Source of the DNA: an uncultured Oxalobacteraceae bacterium
Lineage (GTDB): Bacteria; Pseudomonadota; Gammaproteobacteria; Burkholderiales; Burkholderiaceae_D
Assembly (NCBI GenBank): GCA_903893945.1
Contig: CAITOF010000048.1
Coordinates: 1-64,000, forward strand
Length of the DNA stretch: 64,000 nucleotides
Direction of reading: 5' to 3'
Shown: one piece after another, positions 41,501 to 50,167 of the stretch
Layout of the letters: each line of letters opens with the position of its first letter
Position numbering within the stretch: position 1 is the stretch's first letter
Program-made: the position numbers and the translations under genes
The notes under the pieces: model-generated
The model's database searches: none
The model's input: only the letters and a program-made list of their open reading frames with translations
What the model was told of the DNA's origin: nothing

Positions 41501-43243
41501 ATGCGTACCAACTTGCCCGTTACCGATCGCGAATACGAGCTGACCAGCGGAAAAACGATAGTGTCAACCACCGATTTAAAAGGCAAAATAACCTACGCCA
41601 ATCCCTACTTTATCGAAGTCAGCGGATTTACCGAAAAAGAACTGATCGGAGCACCGCACAACATTCTGCGCCATCCCGATATGCCTGCCGAGGCATTTGC
41701 GGATTTATGGGCGACCGTCAAATCCGGCATGTCCTGGTCAGCGCTGGTGAAAAACCGCTGCAAAAATGGTGACCATTACTGGGTTTTGGCGAATGTGACT
41801 CCCGTCATTGAGCATGGCGTGGTGACAGGTTATATGTCGGTGCGCACCAAGCCAACCCGTGCCGAGGTGGAGCAGGCTGCCACACTTTACCGTGAAGTGA
41901 AACAGGGAAATCCGAACCGGATTGCATTCAAACAGGGCAAAGCAGTCAGCACGGACGGGTGGAGCAGAATAGCCGCCACCCTGCACATCTCACTGGCAAA
42001 CCGTATTGCCCTGTTCATGAGCGTGATTGCCGCACTTTCGGTTGCCTGCGCCATCAAAGCATTTACCGTTGACGTCCAGTCGCTCACAGGTATCTTGTGC
42101 GCCCTGTCGGCTGTGGTCGCCCTGCTGTTCTGGTATTCGATGCAAGCGGTGATCATCCGGCCACTCAAGGAGGCGACCAGGGCAGCGCAGATCATGGCGG
42201 GGGGTGACTTAACCACCCGGATTGATTCAAACCGCAATGACGACGTCGGACAATTGCTTCTGCTATTGCGACAACTGAACATCAACCTGTCGTCAATTAT
42301 CGGCGATGTGCGTGGCAACTTTTCCCAGATAGTTGTGACCACGGGAGAACTGTCGGCCGGCAATCTGGAACTGTCGGGTCGCACGGAGTCGCAGGCGTCC
42401 AGTCTGGAAGAAACGTCGGCAAGCATGGAAGAACTGTCCTCCAGCGTGGAACAGAATGCCAATAACACCTCTGAAGTCAACACCTTTGCCAGCGCCGCGA
42501 ATCAGATCGCCGAAAAAACCGGTGCCGCTGTTGCCGAGGTGGTCACCGCGATGAAAGACATTTCTGAATCGTCCAGGGAAATTTCCGACATCGTCGGCAT
42601 TATCGATGGCATTGCATTCCAGACCAATATACTGGCGCTGAATGCGGCTGTCGAAGCCGCCCGGGCCGGTGAACAGGGACGGGGATTCGCCGTAGTGGCA
42701 TCCGAGGTAAGAAATCTGGCGCAGCGCAGTGCCTCCGCTGCAAAAGAAATTAAAATGCTGATCGATACGTCGTCCCAAAAAGTCAATGCCGGTGCCGCCA
42801 TGGCAGATGTGGCGGGAAAAAATATGGCCGGTGTGATTGACTCCATCAAGAAGGTCGCCAGTATTACCAGTGAAATCCGGGCCGCCACCTATGAACAGAG
42901 CGCGGGAATCAACCAGGTCAAGGATGCCATCCTCCAGATGGATGAATTCACACAGCAGAATGCCGCGATGGTGGAAGAAGGTGCGGCCTCGGCCGCCATT
43001 CTCGAAGACCAATCCCTGGCCGTGGCAAATGCACTCAAAGTGTTCAAACTGAGCGCCGAATCGGAATTCAGACCGATGTCGACTGCCCGGCGAACTGCGC
43101 AGCCGGTAAAGGCAGCGCCCGCAATGACGGTGGCAGTACCCATGGATCGAAAAGTCATCCCGCTGTCGTCGGCCTCCAAGGCGGTCAAACAGAGAATCGC
43201 CGTTGGTAACGGCACAGCAATCGAAGAATTCGAGGAATTCTGA
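41501..43243 (+). CDS. Aer-like PAS methyl-accepting chemotaxis protein
   Basis: A 580-residue chemoreceptor. An N-terminal cytoplasmic PAS domain (about 8-118, [20 protein letters not shown], in part: [14 protein letters not shown]) is followed by two close membrane helices (168-189, 194-215), a HAMP domain (216-268) and the signalling domain with hairpin tip [23 protein letters not shown] (in part: [19 protein letters not shown]). There is no periplasmic domain, so it senses internal state, as Aer senses redox through FAD. The C-terminus ends EEFEEF after a flexible tail, possibly a tether for adaptation enzymes. It has a strong AGGAG site and is followed after 42 bases by the GGDEF-EAL gene. 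Confidence 0.95.
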   Translation: MRTNLPVTDREYELTSGKTIVSTTDLKGKITYANPYFIEVSGFTEKELIGAPHNILRHPDMPAEAFADLWATVKSGMSWSALVKNRCKNGDHYWVLANVTPVIEHGVVTGYMSVRTKPTRAEVEQAATLYREVKQGNPNRIAFKQGKAVSTDGWSRIAATLHISLANRIALFMSVIAALSVACAIKAFTVDVQSLTGILCALSAVVALLFWYSMQAVIIRPLKEATRAAQIMAGGDLTTRIDSNRNDDVGQLLLLLRQLNINLSSIIGDVRGNFSQIVVTTGELSAGNLELSGRTESQASSLEETSASMEELSSSVEQNANNTSEVNTFASAANQIAEKTGAAVAEVVTAMKDISESSREISDIVGIIDGIAFQTNILALNAAVEAARAGEQGRGFAVVASEVRNLAQRSASAAKEIKMLIDTSSQKVNAGAAMADVAGKNMAGVIDSIKKVASITSEIRAATYEQSAGINQVKDAILQMDEFTQQNAAMVEEGAASAAILEDQSLAVANALKVFKLSAESEFRPMSTARRTAQPVKAAPAMTVAVPMDRKVIPLSSASKAVKQRIAVGNGTAIEEFEEF

Positions 43244-43285
43244 AACACAGATCATCCGCACGGTGCAGGGAAACTGGAGTTCAAA

Positions 43286-46200
43286 ATGGCAAAATCAGTG
43301 CTTGTTGACGAGGTTAAACGTCGAATTCATGTCAAGGAATACCGTAGCAGAAAACACGTTCATGCAGTACCTGATGTTGCCTTGGACAATCCGGACCCCT
43401 ATCAGTTCGCAGACGAATTACCGGGCTATTATTCATCAGTTCAACCCATGATGACCGGACTCAGTCAGGCAATTATCGATTCCATGACCGCGGAAATCGC
43501 CATTCTGGATCGGCAGGGTATTATTGTCGCCGTGAACAAGGCATGGCGCCGTTATAGCCAGGACGACGCAATCAACTACAAGGATCCACTGCTCAATTCT
43601 GAAATCGGTTCAAACTATCTGACCACCTGCAAAGGGCTGGCCTGCATTGAAAAGGGTTATGCGCGCACCATTTATGAAGGAATAAAACAGGTAACCGACC
43701 AGGTTGTTGAGGATTTCAGTTTTGATTACGCCTGCGACACCATGTCAAACCAGCGCTGGTTCAATATCAGCGCGGCGCAGTTTGAAGCGAACCATGATTA
43801 CCTCATTATCAATCATCTGGACATAACCAGCCAGATCAGGGCCAGCAACATGCTGGAGAAGCTGTCTATCGCGGTGGACCATAGCCCGGCAGCGATCGTT
43901 ATTGTCGACAAGGATACCAAAATCCAATTTGTCAATTCGAAATTTACTGAAGTGACCGGCTACAACGTCGATGATGTGATCGGCAAGAATCCGCGCATGT
44001 TCCAGTCCGGGCGCACCCCGCTGACGGTTCATCTTGACCTGTGGGAAAAAATCGGTCATGGCAAGCCCTGGCAAGGTGAACTGATAAACCGGCGAAAAAA
44101 CGGTGAAATATTCACCGATGAAATGAACGTCACCCCGGTGGTCAATCCAGATGGCGTGGTAACCAACTATGTTGCGGTCCATGTCGACATTACTGAACGC
44201 AAAGCGATCGAAGAAAATCTGAAACGTTCCCGCGCGCAGTTAAATGCGTTCGTACGGCATGCGCCGGTCAGTATTGCGATGTTTGACCGGCAGCTAAACT
44301 ACATTGCCTACAGCGACCACTGGTTCACCGAATTCGGACAGGGCTATGGCAGTCTGATCGGACTTAACCATTATCAGGTTCTGTCCGACATCCCCGACGA
44401 CTGGCGCATCATTCATCAGCAATGTCTTGCCGGCGAGACGGTAAAAAACGATGCCTATTTATGGCAGCGTGCCGACCGCAGCGTGCACTGGCTGCGATGG
44501 GTGGTGCAGCCCTGGACAGAAGAAAATGAACGTACCGGCGGTATTCTGGTCATGATTGAGGACATTACCGAAAGCATACTGGCCCAATCGGATCTGCGTG
44601 CCGTTCTGGCTGAATCCGTCGATGCCATCTGGATTGCCGACGACGCCGGCAAGGTCGCCTTTGCCAACCCGGCCGCGTTGAAACTGACCGGTCACACCTT
44701 TGACGAACTTCAACAGCAGTCATTTTTTGAAACCATTGCCGAAAAAAGCAGGGAGGAACTGGCCGTCTACCTGGAACAGCTTGAAAACAAGAAATTCATA
44801 CGGCACGAATGGGAATTGAAAGGCAGGAATGGCAGCATGATCTGGCTGGAATTAACCATCGGCAAGTTGACCGATGGGAGGTATCTGGCTTTTGGACGTG
44901 ACCTTACCGAAACCAAACGCACCGATGCTGAATTGCGCAAACTCTTTCAGGCCGTAGAACAGAACCCGGAAAGCATCCTGATCTGCAATGTCAGTGGCAA
45001 TATTGAGTACGTCAATCAGGCGTTTCTCACAAAAACCGGGTACGAACGTGCTGAGGTGATCGGAAAAAATCCGCGCATATTGCATTCCGGTAAAACGCCG
45101 CCCGACTATTACCGCGCCATGTGGCAATCGTTACTGAATGGCGACAAATGGCAGGGAGAGCTCTATAACAGGACCAAGGACGGTACCGAATTCATTGACT
45201 TTGCGACGATTTCACCGATTCACCAGGCCGACGGCCGGATTAGTCATTTTGTGTCGATCCAGGCCAATATAACCGACAATAAATTGGGCGAGGCGCGCAT
45301 TCACGACCTGGCCTTTTTTGACCAGCTGACCGGACTGCCCAACAAAATACTGATGGAAGACAGACTGAACCAGATCCTGACCATTAATTCACGAACCGGT
45401 GAGCATGGTGCGCTGCTGTTCATCGACCTTGACCATTTTAAAAATGTCAACGATACGCTGGGCCATCACATGGGTGACCAGATGCTGAAGATGGCTGCCA
45501 AATGCCTGTTAAATTGCGTGCAGGCCTGTGACGCCGTGGCACGATTTGGCGGTGATGAATTCATCGTTTTACTGTCGGGTCTGGATGCAGACGAAACAAC
45601 GGCGGCCAAAAGTGCGGCGGCCGCTGCCTACCGAATTCTCGACGCCCTGGACCAGATCTACCAGCTCGGCGATGCACAAATGCACAGCACAGCCAGCATC
45701 GGTGTAACCCTGTTTCAGGGAGCAGATACCAATGCCGCCGAGCTTCTGAAACAGGCGGACATGGCCATGTACCAGTCAAAAGAAGGTGGACGCAATTCGG
45801 TACGTTTTTTCGACCCCAGTCTGGAACTTGAAATGAAGCAGCGCACCAACATGGAAGAAGATTTAAGGCAGGCAATCGACAAGGAGCAATTCAGCCTGTA
45901 TTACCAGCCGCAATTCAATCATCAGCGGGAGCTGATCGGCGCCGAAGTACTGATACGCTGGATACACCCGATACGCGGCGTGATTTCGCCAGCCGTTTTC
46001 ATACCTTTTGCGGAGGAAAACGGTTCCATTCTGGCTATCGGTGAGTGGGTACTCAGAACGGCCTGTCTGCAACTGACCAAGTGGGAACAGCAAGCCGATT
46101 TTCCGGCTGTCAGTCTGGCGGTGAATGTCAGCGCATTCCAGTTCAAACAGCCCAATTTTGTTGACAGTGTCTGCCAGACCCTGGTACACACAGGCGCAAA

Positions 46201-46648
46201 CGCAAGGCACCTGAAGCTGGAACTCACTGAAAGCATGCTGATTGAAAATCTGGAAGAAATCATTGAAAAGATGGTGATCCTGAAAAAACTGGGAATCAGT
46301 TTTTCGCTGGACGATTTCGGTACAGGGTACTCCTCGCTGTCGTTCCTGAAACGTCTGCCCCTGACCCAGTTAAAAATTGACCAGTCGTTTGTGAAACATG
46401 TCCTGAGTGATGCCAATGACGCGACGATCGCCAGAACCATCGTCACACTGGCCCACAGTCTGGGATTGAGTGTCATCGCTGAGGGAGTGGAAACAGAAGA
46501 ACAGAAAGATTTTCTGTTTAACGCCGGCTGCCACGACTATCAGGGTTATTTGTACAGCCGACCCCTGCCTCTGGCTGAATTTGAACAGTTGCTGAAAAAA
46601 GAATGTCATCAACCTGAATGCCGTGCCGACCTGCACCCGGAAGGATGA
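43286..46648 (+). CDS. Multi-PAS diguanylate cyclase/phosphodiesterase (GGDEF-EAL)
   Basis: A 1120-residue soluble protein. About five PAS units fill the first 670 residues; two carry the NifL-like pattern KNPRMFQSGRTP and KNPRILHSGKTP. The GGDEF domain has an intact GGDEF motif at 755-759. The EAL domain begins with EVLIRW (Glu887), a functional variant of EAL, and keeps NVSA, ELTES, DDFGTGYSS, KIDQSF and EGVET, so both c-di-GMP synthesis and breakdown are possible. The start has GGAG. The cobalamin-binding gene starts 2 bases after its stop, indicating tight coupling. Confidence 0.95.
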   Translation: MAKSVLVDEVKRRIHVKEYRSRKHVHAVPDVALDNPDPYQFADELPGYYSSVQPMMTGLSQAIIDSMTAEIAILDRQGIIVAVNKAWRRYSQDDAINYKDPLLNSEIGSNYLTTCKGLACIEKGYARTIYEGIKQVTDQVVEDFSFDYACDTMSNQRWFNISAAQFEANHDYLIINHLDITSQIRASNMLEKLSIAVDHSPAAIVIVDKDTKIQFVNSKFTEVTGYNVDDVIGKNPRMFQSGRTPLTVHLDLWEKIGHGKPWQGELINRRKNGEIFTDEMNVTPVVNPDGVVTNYVAVHVDITERKAIEENLKRSRAQLNAFVRHAPVSIAMFDRQLNYIAYSDHWFTEFGQGYGSLIGLNHYQVLSDIPDDWRIIHQQCLAGETVKNDAYLWQRADRSVHWLRWVVQPWTEENERTGGILVMIEDITESILAQSDLRAVLAESVDAIWIADDAGKVAFANPAALKLTGHTFDELQQQSFFETIAEKSREELAVYLEQLENKKFIRHEWELKGRNGSMIWLELTIGKLTDGRYLAFGRDLTETKRTDAELRKLFQAVEQNPESILICNVSGNIEYVNQAFLTKTGYERAEVIGKNPRILHSGKTPPDYYRAMWQSLLNGDKWQGELYNRTKDGTEFIDFATISPIHQADGRISHFVSIQANITDNKLGEARIHDLAFFDQLTGLPNKILMEDRLNQILTINSRTGEHGALLFIDLDHFKNVNDTLGHHMGDQMLKMAAKCLLNCVQACDAVARFGGDEFIVLLSGLDADETTAAKSAAAAAYRILDALDQIYQLGDAQMHSTASIGVTLFQGADTNAAELLKQADMAMYQSKEGGRNSVRFFDPSLELEMKQRTNMEEDLRQAIDKEQFSLYYQPQFNHQRELIGAEVLIRWIHPIRGVISPAVFIPFAEENGSILAIGEWVLRTACLQLTKWEQQADFPAVSLAVNVSAFQFKQPNFVDSVCQTLVHTGANARHLKLELTESMLIENLEEIIEKMVILKKLGISFSLDDFGTGYSSLSFLKRLPLTQLKIDQSFVKHVLSDANDATIARTIVTLAHSLGLSVIAEGVETEEQKDFLFNAGCHDYQGYLYSRPLPLAEFEQLLKKECHQPECRADLHPEG

Positions 46649-46650
46649 TC

Positions 46651-47442
46651 ATGACCGACACGACATCAAGGTGGTCTCACCCCGATCGTCAGGAAGACAG
46701 CCTGCGCTTCGACGAGATTCAAAAGGAAATGATCCGCTATAAACAGGTCGCTGATCAGGATGCGTCGGACTACGACTATCCCTGCCCTGCCCCATGGAAG
46801 GAAACTGCCGAGTTTTGCCAGGTCATTCTGGAGGGCGACTGGCGTGGTGCAGCCCGACTGTTCAATCAGGCCATCTATCGCGAACATTCACTTCCTGCGG
46901 CCGAAATTCACCTGATCCAGCCGGCGCTCTATCAAATCGGAAAAAGCTGGCAGAAAAACGAAATATCCATCGTCAAAGAACATCTGGCAACCTATATTTC
47001 CGAAACCCTGATGGCACAGGGTTATGGACGGATAGCCTCAGAGCCCGATAACGGCCTGAAAGCCCTGTTTGCGTGCTCGCCGGGCAATCTGCACACGATA
47101 GGTCTGCGCATGGTTGCGGATGCCTTTGAGGTCGCCGGATGGACGGTACATTTTATGGGTGCCAACGTATCAATAACGTCTTTGCTGGCCGCCATTGAAG
47201 ACCGGCAACCCGATCTGGTTGCACTGTCTGCGTCACTGCCCCAACAGGTGTGCGATGTGATGGTCACCATCGATTCCCTGCGTACCCGGCTGGGCAAGGC
47301 GTGTCCGGAAATTGCCGTCGGTGGATTGGTATTCAACCAGTTCCCGCTGATTGCCTCGACCATTGAAGCAGAATTGCTTGGCCCGGATGCGATGGCAGCC
47401 GTGCAGTCGGCGTCGATTTTATTCAATCAGCACCGTCGCTGA
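46651..47442 (+). CDS. Stand-alone cobalamin-binding protein, CarH/AerR-like photosensor candidate
   Basis: A 263-residue protein. A helical domain (about 50-130) carries W100, nine residues, E110-H111, the Wx9EH signature of B12-dependent photoreceptor domains. A Rossmann-like cobalamin-binding domain (135-260) follows with NLHTIG (His148, probable lower axial ligand), GANVS, the SASL segment and AVGG. There is no MerR or other DNA-binding domain. The residue after the Trp is Gln101, whereas CarH has His there (the residue that ligates cobalt after illumination), so its photochemistry may differ. ATG 46651 has AAGGA upstream and follows the GGDEF-EAL stop by two bases. It may bind adenosyl- or methylcobalamin and signal by protein contact. 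Light sensing is inferred. Confidence 0.85.
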   Translation: MTDTTSRWSHPDRQEDSLRFDEIQKEMIRYKQVADQDASDYDYPCPAPWKETAEFCQVILEGDWRGAARLFNQAIYREHSLPAAEIHLIQPALYQIGKSWQKNEISIVKEHLATYISETLMAQGYGRIASEPDNGLKALFACSPGNLHTIGLRMVADAFEVAGWTVHFMGANVSITSLLAAIEDRQPDLVALSASLPQQVCDVMVTIDSLRTRLGKACPEIAVGGLVFNQFPLIASTIEAELLGPDAMAAVQSASILFNQHRR

Positions 47443-47495
47443 CCCGACTTCAGGAAATTCTTAACCGCTTTTTGAGGCCGATCGCAACAATCAAG

Positions 47496-47975
47496 ATGAA
47501 TACCAAATCCACCGTCCCGATTCCACCGCTGCTGCCACTGATACGATCGCTGCACAGTCTGAGTTACGTGATTTTCCTGCCATCCGGACAGGTGGTGGAC
47601 GCGAATGACGGGTTCTACCTTCTGCTCGACATTGCCGTCGACACGCCGATCCACGACCTGCCCCGTCACTTGATCGATCCCGGCCTTCCGATGCTGGCCA
47701 AGTGGCATACGCTGATGGCCGATGGCGAAACCATTTACCACGGTCCGATCAGCTTCCTGAGTGCCCATGGCAAGCCCTGTACGCTAACAGGCAAGATCTT
47801 TCGCCATGACGACTACCTGTGCCTGATTGCCGAACACGATATGACCGAGGTCGAAAAAATGCTGCAAACCGTGAGCAACCTGAATGAAGAACTGTCCGAC
47901 AACCAGCGCATGCTGGTACGCGCCAACCGGCAGCTCACCCGCGAAAAGGAAGAACTGGAGCGACGGCTCCAATGA
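47496..47975 (+). CDS. PAS-like domain with C-terminal coiled coil, no output domain
   Basis: A 159-residue protein. Residues about 20-115 look like a PAS fold (YVIFLPSGQVVDANDGFYLLL, in part: FLPSGQVVDANDGF; later HDDYLCLIAEHDMTEVE, in part: LCLIAEHDMTE). Residues 117-159 form a coiled coil ending LTREKEELERRLQ, like the linkers that lead into GGDEF or kinase domains, but the protein stops there. It may dimerise and pair with the upstream cobalamin protein or the GGDEF-EAL enzyme. The start is uncertain: ATG 47496 is preferred to TTG 47472. It begins 53 bases after the cobalamin gene. Confidence 0.7.
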   Translation: MNTKSTVPIPPLLPLIRSLHSLSYVIFLPSGQVVDANDGFYLLLDIAVDTPIHDLPRHLIDPGLPMLAKWHTLMADGETIYHGPISFLSAHGKPCTLTGKIFRHDDYLCLIAEHDMTEVEKMLQTVSNLNEELSDNQRMLVRANRQLTREKEELERRLQ

Positions 47976-48049
47976 GTGCCCGGCAGGACCGGGATTAACA
48001 ATAAATTCCTCACGGTCTGTCAAACATCGAGCGGACGCGCAGTCTGCGC

Positions 48050-49318
48050 TCAGAAAAATGTCACTGCGGCAGGATCTTCACTCAGCGCCGCATTTTGTCG
48101 GCCCGCCTGCTTTGCCGCATATACCGGGGCCGATTTGACCAGTTTCGGTCCGATTTCCTCGATGTCAACCGGTTTGTGTTGGCGATGAGCCGAAATCATG
48201 CTGGACTGGAGAACGCCTCGATGCCGCTTGAACGAGCTTTCATTGCCGTTCATCCATTCGTCCAGCGAAGGTAATTCAGTGTCCGGCAATGCCAGCACTG
48301 TTATCAGTCGTCGCATATCGGTGCTGACCGCGTCGATGATCTGCGATACGCGATCCTGATACTGCAAGGTCACCATCACCTCTTCGACCGCCGTGCGTAT
48401 GGTGCTGCCGTGCTGACGCATATCGTCCACCGACCCGCCCAGGTCATGCACGTGTTCCAGTACCGATCGAATGACTTCGTCGGTCTGGGTAATCACCCTG
48501 CGATCGGTTTCGGTCGCATCGTTCGCTGACTTCAGGGTGGACTGCATGATGACACCGATCTGGTTTACCCGGTCAGCTATATGTTTGCCGGTTTCGGCCG
48601 ATAGCTGTGACAGCTTTCGCACTTCGGCCGCCACCACAGCGAACCCGCGCCCCGCGCTGCCGGCCCTGGCGGCTTCAATCGACGCGTTAATCGCCAGTAA
48701 ATTCGTCTGCGCGGCAATGGCACTGACCTGTGAGGCCATTTCCTTTAATTCTCTGGTTTCACTGACAAGGTCGCGAACACCCCCCAGTAACGCATCTTTG
48801 CTTTTGACTATCACTTCAAGAGAGGTCAGTACCGGCATCAGTTCTTTTTCACACATGGTCAACAGCGAGACTGTGGTTTCTTCCCTTCTGGCATCGGCAT
48901 GACCACTGACGCCACCAAATCCGGCCCGATCAAATTCGTTAATCATCAGGCTGAAATGGTCAATCACGACCATGCCGGCCTTTTCTATCTGGGCTTTTAC
49001 CGACTCCGACTGCGGCTGCCAGACCGACACAATGCCGGCAACCAGCTGTTTCAGGCTATCTGCAGCGGCTCTGGTCTCTTCCATGGCGTTCACTTCGGCG
49101 TCATTGTCGCCGGACACGGTAACCAGGTGCTGAATCTGCAGTATTCCAACGACCACGATACCGGCAAAGATCGCCAGCTGCACCCGGTGCGTTGGCTGAA
49201 ACAAAAAAAGCGCCGATAAAAGCAGCGTCAGCAATACACATGCAGTGTTAAAACGCTCTGTGGCGCCGAGCATGGCAATCCGCTCAGACAACCGTGTTTT
49301 GATCCGGGCGATTTTCAT
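48050..49318 (-). CDS. Methyl-accepting chemotaxis-type protein without periplasmic domain
   Basis: A 422-residue receptor. Two membrane helices (about 24-40 and 46-63) are joined by a very short loop, so there is essentially no periplasmic sensor and no HAMP is obvious. The signalling domain has the tip [33 protein letters not shown] (in part: [19 protein letters not shown]). The cytoplasmic part between membrane and tip (about 70-190) includes [17 protein letters not shown] and may hold a small sensor. It is convergent with the PAS-coiled-coil gene and lies about 92 bases downstream of the CheY-like gene on the same strand. Confidence 0.9.
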   Translation of the reverse strand: MKIARIKTRLSERIAMLGATERFNTACVLLTLLLSALFLFQPTHRVQLAIFAGIVVVGILQIQHLVTVSGDNDAEVNAMEETRAAADSLKQLVAGIVSVWQPQSESVKAQIEKAGMVVIDHFSLMINEFDRAGFGGVSGHADARREETTVSLLTMCEKELMPVLTSLEVIVKSKDALLGGVRDLVSETRELKEMASQVSAIAAQTNLLAINASIEAARAGSAGRGFAVVAAEVRKLSQLSAETGKHIADRVNQIGVIMQSTLKSANDATETDRRVITQTDEVIRSVLEHVHDLGGSVDDMRQHGSTIRTAVEEVMVTLQYQDRVSQIIDAVSTDMRRLITVLALPDTELPSLDEWMNGNESSFKRHRGVLQSSMISAHRQHKPVDIEEIGPKLVKSAPVYAAKQAGRQNAALSEDPAAVTFF

Positions 49319-49410
49319 GACCTTCCGACCTCTCCAGGGTTACGCTTCATTCAGGTTTCAGCATGACCACAGCCTGATTATCCAGGCCACTGTGCTGTGC
49401 ACAGGGTGAG

Positions 49411-49818
49411 TCAGGCGGGTTGCGGTACCGGTCTGGCGATGACAAATTTCGATTCCATTTTTTTCATGGTGCCAAAAATCGTCGATGAATTGAACGGCTT
49501 GTGTACATAACCATTCGCGCCCAACTGGATGGCGGCCGTCACCATATCGCATTCGTCCAGTCTTGAGATCATCACAATGGTCGCGCCAGGCAATGATTTT
49601 CTCAATTTCACCAGCGCTTCGAATCCGGTTTCACCGGGCATGACAATATCGAGAAAAATAATATCCGGCTTGCACTCGGCAGCCAGCCGGATACCGGTCT
49701 TGGCATCGTTGGCGACGCCGACAATCCGGTAGTCCGCACTGCGCAGAATCACGCTTAACAGGGTGCAGCTCAATTCGCTGTCGTCAATCACCAATACTCG
49801 CAGAGAAGATGAATCCAT
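49411..49818 (-). CDS. CheY-like single-domain response regulator
   Basis: A 135-residue receiver domain: Asp12/Asp13, phosphoacceptor Asp57 in FLDIVMPGETG, Ser85 and Lys107 (VHKPF). No output domain is attached. The ATG at 49818 has a strong GGAGG site, so an eight-residue longer start is rejected. It is followed by the second chemoreceptor gene on the same strand and probably forms an operon with it. It might act at the flagellar motor or as a phosphate sink; no cheA lies in the window. Confidence 0.92.
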   Translation of the reverse strand: MDSSSLRVLVIDDSELSCTLLSVILRSADYRIVGVANDAKTGIRLAAECKPDIIFLDIVMPGETGFEALVKLRKSLPGATIVMISRLDECDMVTAAIQLGANGYVHKPFNSSTIFGTMKKMESKFVIARPVPQPA

Positions 49819-50167
49819 CACAGCCTCCAATAACACAGTCATTCTTACGAATCAGGCACTTCCCACGCGGTACTTTGCGTCCAGTGCATTTTCCTGCGTG
49901 GTGCCGTAATTGCCTACAGTGAATATACGACAGGCCGTTCCGTAGTTATACGTAGCCGGCCACGGTTAACTCGACTCGGCTAACCCGGCAAGGTTGAATT
50001 ACGCGTGAATTGGCAGCGAAGGGACAGATTTGAACAAGTGCTGGATGCCGGTCATTTGACCGGCAAAATCCGGATGCCCATTGGGAAAAAGTAATGAAAA
50101 ATCAATTAAACAAGGTGATCTGACGGCGGTGCAATCCATATCCGCACCAGTCAATCCGCCGTCACAC
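49819..50167. promoter_or_regulatory. Control region upstream of the CheY-like gene and end of the AlgR-like operon
   Basis: This 349-base gap holds TTCCGTAG and TACGTAG (about 49938-49954), words shared with the region upstream of the Aer-like gene, and a perfect inverted repeat at 50046-50065. No gene is seen; frames crossing it are shadows of the AlgR-like gene. Confidence 0.4.
50046..50065. repeat. Perfect hairpin downstream of the AlgR-like gene
   Basis: TGCCGGTCA, two bases TT, TGACCGGCA: nine perfect pairs about 100 bases beyond the stop at 50168. Neither strand shows a T-run after it, so it is a weak or rho-dependent terminator candidate, an mRNA end stabiliser, or an operator. Confidence 0.4.

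Noticed and set aside
42293-43261. Leftward open frame of 322 codons opposite the Aer-like receptor
   Set aside because: It mirrors the repetitive Ala/Ser/Glu codons of the chemoreceptor helices, giving a Gly/His/Arg/Phe-rich sequence with no motif.
46651-47442. Reading the cobalamin protein as a methyltransferase corrinoid protein
   Set aside because: Corrinoid proteins of methyltransferase systems normally have DxHxxG and lack the W-x9-EH helix; no methyltransferase partner genes are nearby. It remains a fallback if photoreceptor features fail.
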